From Nematopogon swammerdamellus (Eukaryota; Arthropoda; Insecta; Lepidoptera; Adelidae): DNA of 64,000 nt. The translations under genes and the position numbers were made by a program. Positions 60,840 to 64,000 of the stretch are shown here, in pieces (within the stretch, counting starts at the first letter, position 1; each line of letters opens with the position of its first letter). Where the stretch lies: the NCBI GenBank assembly GCA_946902875.1, contig OX336350.1:18838048-18902047 (forward strand). The letters run 5' to 3'. The notes beneath the pieces are model-generated. The model ran no database searches, was not told the DNA's origin, and saw only the letters and a list, made by a program, of their open reading frames with translations.

Positions 60840-61155
60840 GCGCATCTCGATCGTCCGTCCGTCTGTCCGAGGGCTGTATCTCTTGAACCGTAATAGGTTG
60901 AAATTTTCACAGAATATGTGTTACTATGGCGGATATAACAACAAATAAGAAAAATAAGAAAATGCTAAAAATTAGGGGGTTTCCCATACAACAAACGTCC
61001 GAAAAATCAATTAGTCAAAAGATAGGCGGATAATAGCGGATAGATACGGAAACCTCCGTGCGCGAGTAAAACTCGCACTTGACATATTTTTCTTTTTTTT
61101 TGTGGTGCGGAAACCTTGGTGCACGAGTCCGACTCGCACTTGACCGGTTTTTTTT
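60840..61155 (+). repeat. Repeat family C, plus strand, with duplicated 3' end
   Basis: GGGCTGTATCTCTTGAACCG to GCGAGTAAAACTCGCACTTG, then a second terminal piece CACGAGTCCGACTCGCACTT and a T-run. Confidence 0.7.
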
Positions 61156-61284
61156 TATATTGCAGGGTCTTCAGGCACGATCCGTAAAATATATTTTTTC
61201 TTTGTTCCGGAATACTGCCTCGGCCAGCGCATGTAACAGACGGATGGGCGGACGGACGAACAGACACCGAACTGATTTTATAAA

Positions 61285-61673
61285 TTTTTTTTTTTTATGG
61301 AAACTGACACGGTTGTCTACATCACCTACAAGATCCGTGATGTCTAGCTGCCTATAACACCGGGTGAGCTAGGTGCCATTTTAGTGCTTCCCTTCATTTC
61401 ATGTCGGCTACACTGAACTGGACGGGAAACACAAACTATTTACATAGCCGTGTCGACCGACGTTTCATTCAGTGCGGTGGTACCGGGCGGGGTTCAAGCC
61501 ACCTAGTAAGGTAAGAAGGCAAGGGACGTACAGTTTTACGTGGAATCCGAACCACGGTCAGCCTCCAACGGTCGAGCGGTCACCCATCCAAGTACTGACC
61601 GCGCCCAGCGTTGCTTAACATTCAATAGCAACAGTCGACTGTCTCTGCACCACTGTGCTATCGAGGCTGACAA
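61285..61673 (-). mobile_element. SINE-A with head type 1, minus strand
   Basis: T-run, GGAAACTGACACGGTTGTCT, core, TCGAGCGGTCACCCATCCAA, GTACTGACCGCGCCCAGCGT and GTGCTATCGAGGCTGAC. Confidence 0.88.
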
Positions 61674-61679
61674 AGAAGG

Positions 61680-62335
61680 CTTCGCTGGCCACGGAACTTT
61701 TATAGCATCAGATTTTTCAGCTCATGAAAAATATTTTCTCATACCAAACTCTCATTGTCGTTGGTTCGTCTTCCAAGTTCCAACAATGTTTATGAGTGTG
61801 TGGGTATTGTAAGATAAAAAACAGGGTGTGTGTGTCTGCGGTTGTGAGAAGGTGTGCGTTTGTAACATCGACATCTATCGATAGACAGGCCTTTCCCATA
61901 CATCATTTCTGAAAAAAATATTATGTTGTCGCCCAAAGGATCTTACAAGATCCTTTCACAAGACAGCCGCTTTACAAGACGTCTCACACGCGTGTTGGAC
62001 GCACGTCAGTGCCGAACCGTATGTGGAGAGCGAACGAGAAAGAATGAAGTTGTATTTTGTGCAAGAGTGACAGTGAAGAACGGTGTTGCTTATTTCGCCT
62101 TTAGATCTTGTCGCGTGCTCAGCCGAATACTGACGACCGCGCCGACCGAAGTTGCGCCCCGAGCAACGCGCGCGGCTTATATGTATTGGTGTATACTGCT
62201 TGCTTGTGTGATTGTATTGTAACCCATCTATCGTTTCGTATCCGTAAATACGCGAGTGAGGAGCGTAAATGGTATTCATAGAATATAATAGTGATTTATT
62301 CACTTGAAGTCTAGTGCATACATTTTAATTTATAA
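61680..62335. other. Unassigned interval with a 99-codon plus frame
   Basis: A frame at 61923-62222 is not recognised and has no repeat copy or exon partner here. GGATCTTACAAGATCC at 61938 is a short palindrome. No gene is called. Confidence 0.35.
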
Positions 62336-62339
62336 GTTA

Positions 62340-62575
62340 CAAGCTGTGCCCGCGGCTCCGCCCGCTCTCATATTTCACTTCACTGCTAACCTCATAAGCC
62401 ATTTAGCGTGATAGAAAGTAGCCTATAGTTGATGGGAAGAATCAAGCTATCCGTAGAATTTTGTTTTATTAAAATCGGTTCAGTGGTTCTCGAGTTATAA
62501 GCGGACAGACAGACATACACTCAGACACTCAGACACTCAGACAGAAAGCAGACGTTGGATTTTATTATAGGTAAG
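62340..62575 (+). repeat. Repeat family E, plus strand
   Basis: AGCTGTGCCCGCGGCTCCGC to GCAGACGTTGGATTTTATTA, with an extra (ACTCAGAC)n run. Confidence 0.85.
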
Positions 62576-62739
62576 GAAGGAGGAAGGATAACTATAACAA
62601 ATTAACACATGGCAACATACAGTTGTACAATAGAAAGGACGTAGGCGCAGCATATGGCCACTTGCACATGAGTATCACAAGGACCCAAGGCATAGATTAC
62701 TAAATAGTTACTTCGTAAATAGTTACCCCAAGGTTTAAT

Positions 62740-63155
62740 GTGTTTTTTTTATGTAATCCGGTATGGCTGGCTGAGTCGGAGGGGCCAAGGCGCATACTCC
62801 GCTCAGCCAATATCACCTCCGAGAAGGTAGGTGCCATACCGGAGACTTCCTTGGATTGCTGGCTATGTTGGACTAGAGGAGAACACAACCGAGGCTGCTA
62901 TGCGGCCATCTTACTTCCAGTGCGGTGGTATCAACCCAGTCGGCTACAATTTGAGCCTCACCCAATAAGGGGCAGGGGAAGGGACCTACAGTTTTACACC
63001 GGCTCCGAACGGTGAAGCAGCAGGTTTGCATTGCATACCTACAATGCACGTAAATTTTTTCGTCAAAAAAAACTCATTGGTACACGCCGACCGGATACGA
63101 ACCTCGGACCTCTCTCATGAGAAGCCGATGCCCAAACCACTCGGCCACCCGCCAA
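62740..63155 (-). mobile_element. SINE-B, full length, minus strand
   Basis: T-run and GTAATCCGGTATGGCTGG to the tRNA-like head CCGGATACGAACCTCGGACC and ACCACTCGGCCACCCGCC. Confidence 0.9.
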
Positions 63156-63484
63156 TGTAATCGGTTGAATGTATTCATGATCACAATATATTGAATGTAA
63201 AGTCACGCACAGACTTGTTCACGGACAGTTAGCAAGTCCATCGCGCTGCACCGCTTCCACACGTCTAGTTTGGTGGTTTGTAACCTTTATTGTCACCGGG
63301 CAGACGAGGTGGTATACAAAAAAAACACAAAAGATTTCTTTTCGTCCGGGTATTAGCACTTCATTCCTCACTGTCTAGATTACGGGTCAACCAACACATT
63401 ACTCATCCCAAACTACCATATTCCTTTGAATGATATCTCATACAAAAGCTAAACACGGCCGGTCTTCGAGGATTTATGCCTTAC

Positions 63485-63790
63485 GTAAATTGGCTGAATG
63501 GCTGAGTGGTCTGGATTTCGGCTTCTCTTACGAGAGGTGAGAGGTTCGAATCCGGTCGGCGTGTACCAATGAGCTTTTTCTGGCGGAAAAAGTTACGTGC
63601 ACACCGTTCGGAACCGATGTAAAACTGTGGTCTCTTTACTTGTCCCTTACTGCATCGGTGGTAGGCTCAAATTGCAGCCTACTGGGTTTATACCATCGTA
63701 CCTTCGGTCGTGCCGGTTACACTGAACTGGACGGAAAACAAGAACTATATAAATAGCCGTTTCAACCGACCTTTCATTCATTGGAAGGGT
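63485..63790. mobile_element. SINE-B (plus) joined to a SINE-A fragment (minus)
   Basis: The tRNA-like head CTGAGTGGTCTGGATTTCGG, GAGGTTCGAATCCGGTCGGC and core GGTGGTAGGCTCAAATTGCA run to about 63700. The sequence then switches to reversed SINE-A (CTTCGGTCGTGCCGG, CGACCTTTCATTCA). Confidence 0.8.
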
Positions 63791-64000
63791 AAGAAGTTTT
63801 CACAAAAAAAAATTACAAATTAAAAACAAGTAACACTATTTATTATAACATTTCCTTAAAGTGTATTTAATTTTCGTCTTTACATTCAGATTCAGATGTT
63901 ACCTAACCATCGACACAGATGCACATGATTGATCAGTGATTTTTCACCTGATCTACAACCTGATGACTCGTCTCATCATTTTGAATTCTACGTCTACGCC
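63791..64000. other. Window end, nothing recognised
   Basis: AT-rich sequence without a recognised feature. Confidence 0.5.

Noticed and set aside
61923..62222. 99-codon plus-strand frame as a gene
   Set aside because: No family motif, no repeat copy, no splice partners; not distinguishable from chance.

Overview
This window looks like insect nuclear DNA, most likely from a moth or butterfly (Lepidoptera). It is AT-rich, its genes have small exons and long introns, and it is crowded with SINEs, Helitrons, MITEs, LINE fragments and simple repeats of lepidopteran type. Examples are the Helitron 3' end with a hairpin and CTAG, tRNA- and 5S-headed SINEs, RTE-type LINE tails and piggyBac and hAT remnants. 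There are no operons. The order is an inference from repeat style, not from a database match.

The host content I could reconstruct is two complete tandem alpha-carbonic-anhydrase-like genes on the minus strand. Gene A (7541-30854, 267 aa) and gene B (39331-56212, 273 aa) each have eight coding exons with identical intron phases (1,1,1,2,0,2,0), a signal peptide, three zinc-binding histidines and the secreted-type cysteine pair. Their promoters are also alike (TATA-like box 27-28 bp upstream of a GCAGTA start). Both are divergent: the loop between HFH and SEHT is about six residues shorter than in classical enzymes, gene A has Arg in place of the Trp after HFH, and gene B has Arg at the proton-shuttle position. 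Gene A intron 1 needs a GC donor. A tRNA-Leu(CAG) gene lies antisense in intron 4 of gene B.

Layout: 1-7500 is downstream of gene A (SINEs, a Helitron helicase remnant, a 68-bp minisatellite tied to Helitrons). Introns of gene A hold a 130-bp tandem array next to a PIF1-like helicase remnant, a perfect 260-bp inverted repeat, and a Helitron nested inside an oppositely oriented copy of itself (10634-15587). That nest sits in a MITE whose empty relative is at 50924-51197. The spacer 30936-39330 holds further repeats. Introns of gene B hold a piggyBac-like remnant with TTAA flanks, an inverted copy of the exon 6/intron 6 junction inside a SINE, long GACAGA and GAT/GAC simple repeats, and a Helitron carrying two further nested elements. 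Upstream of gene B (56300-64000) I see only repeats and unrecognised sequence.

The exon models rest on splice-site consensus, continuous reading frame, family motifs and agreement between the two paralogues. No transcript or database evidence was available.
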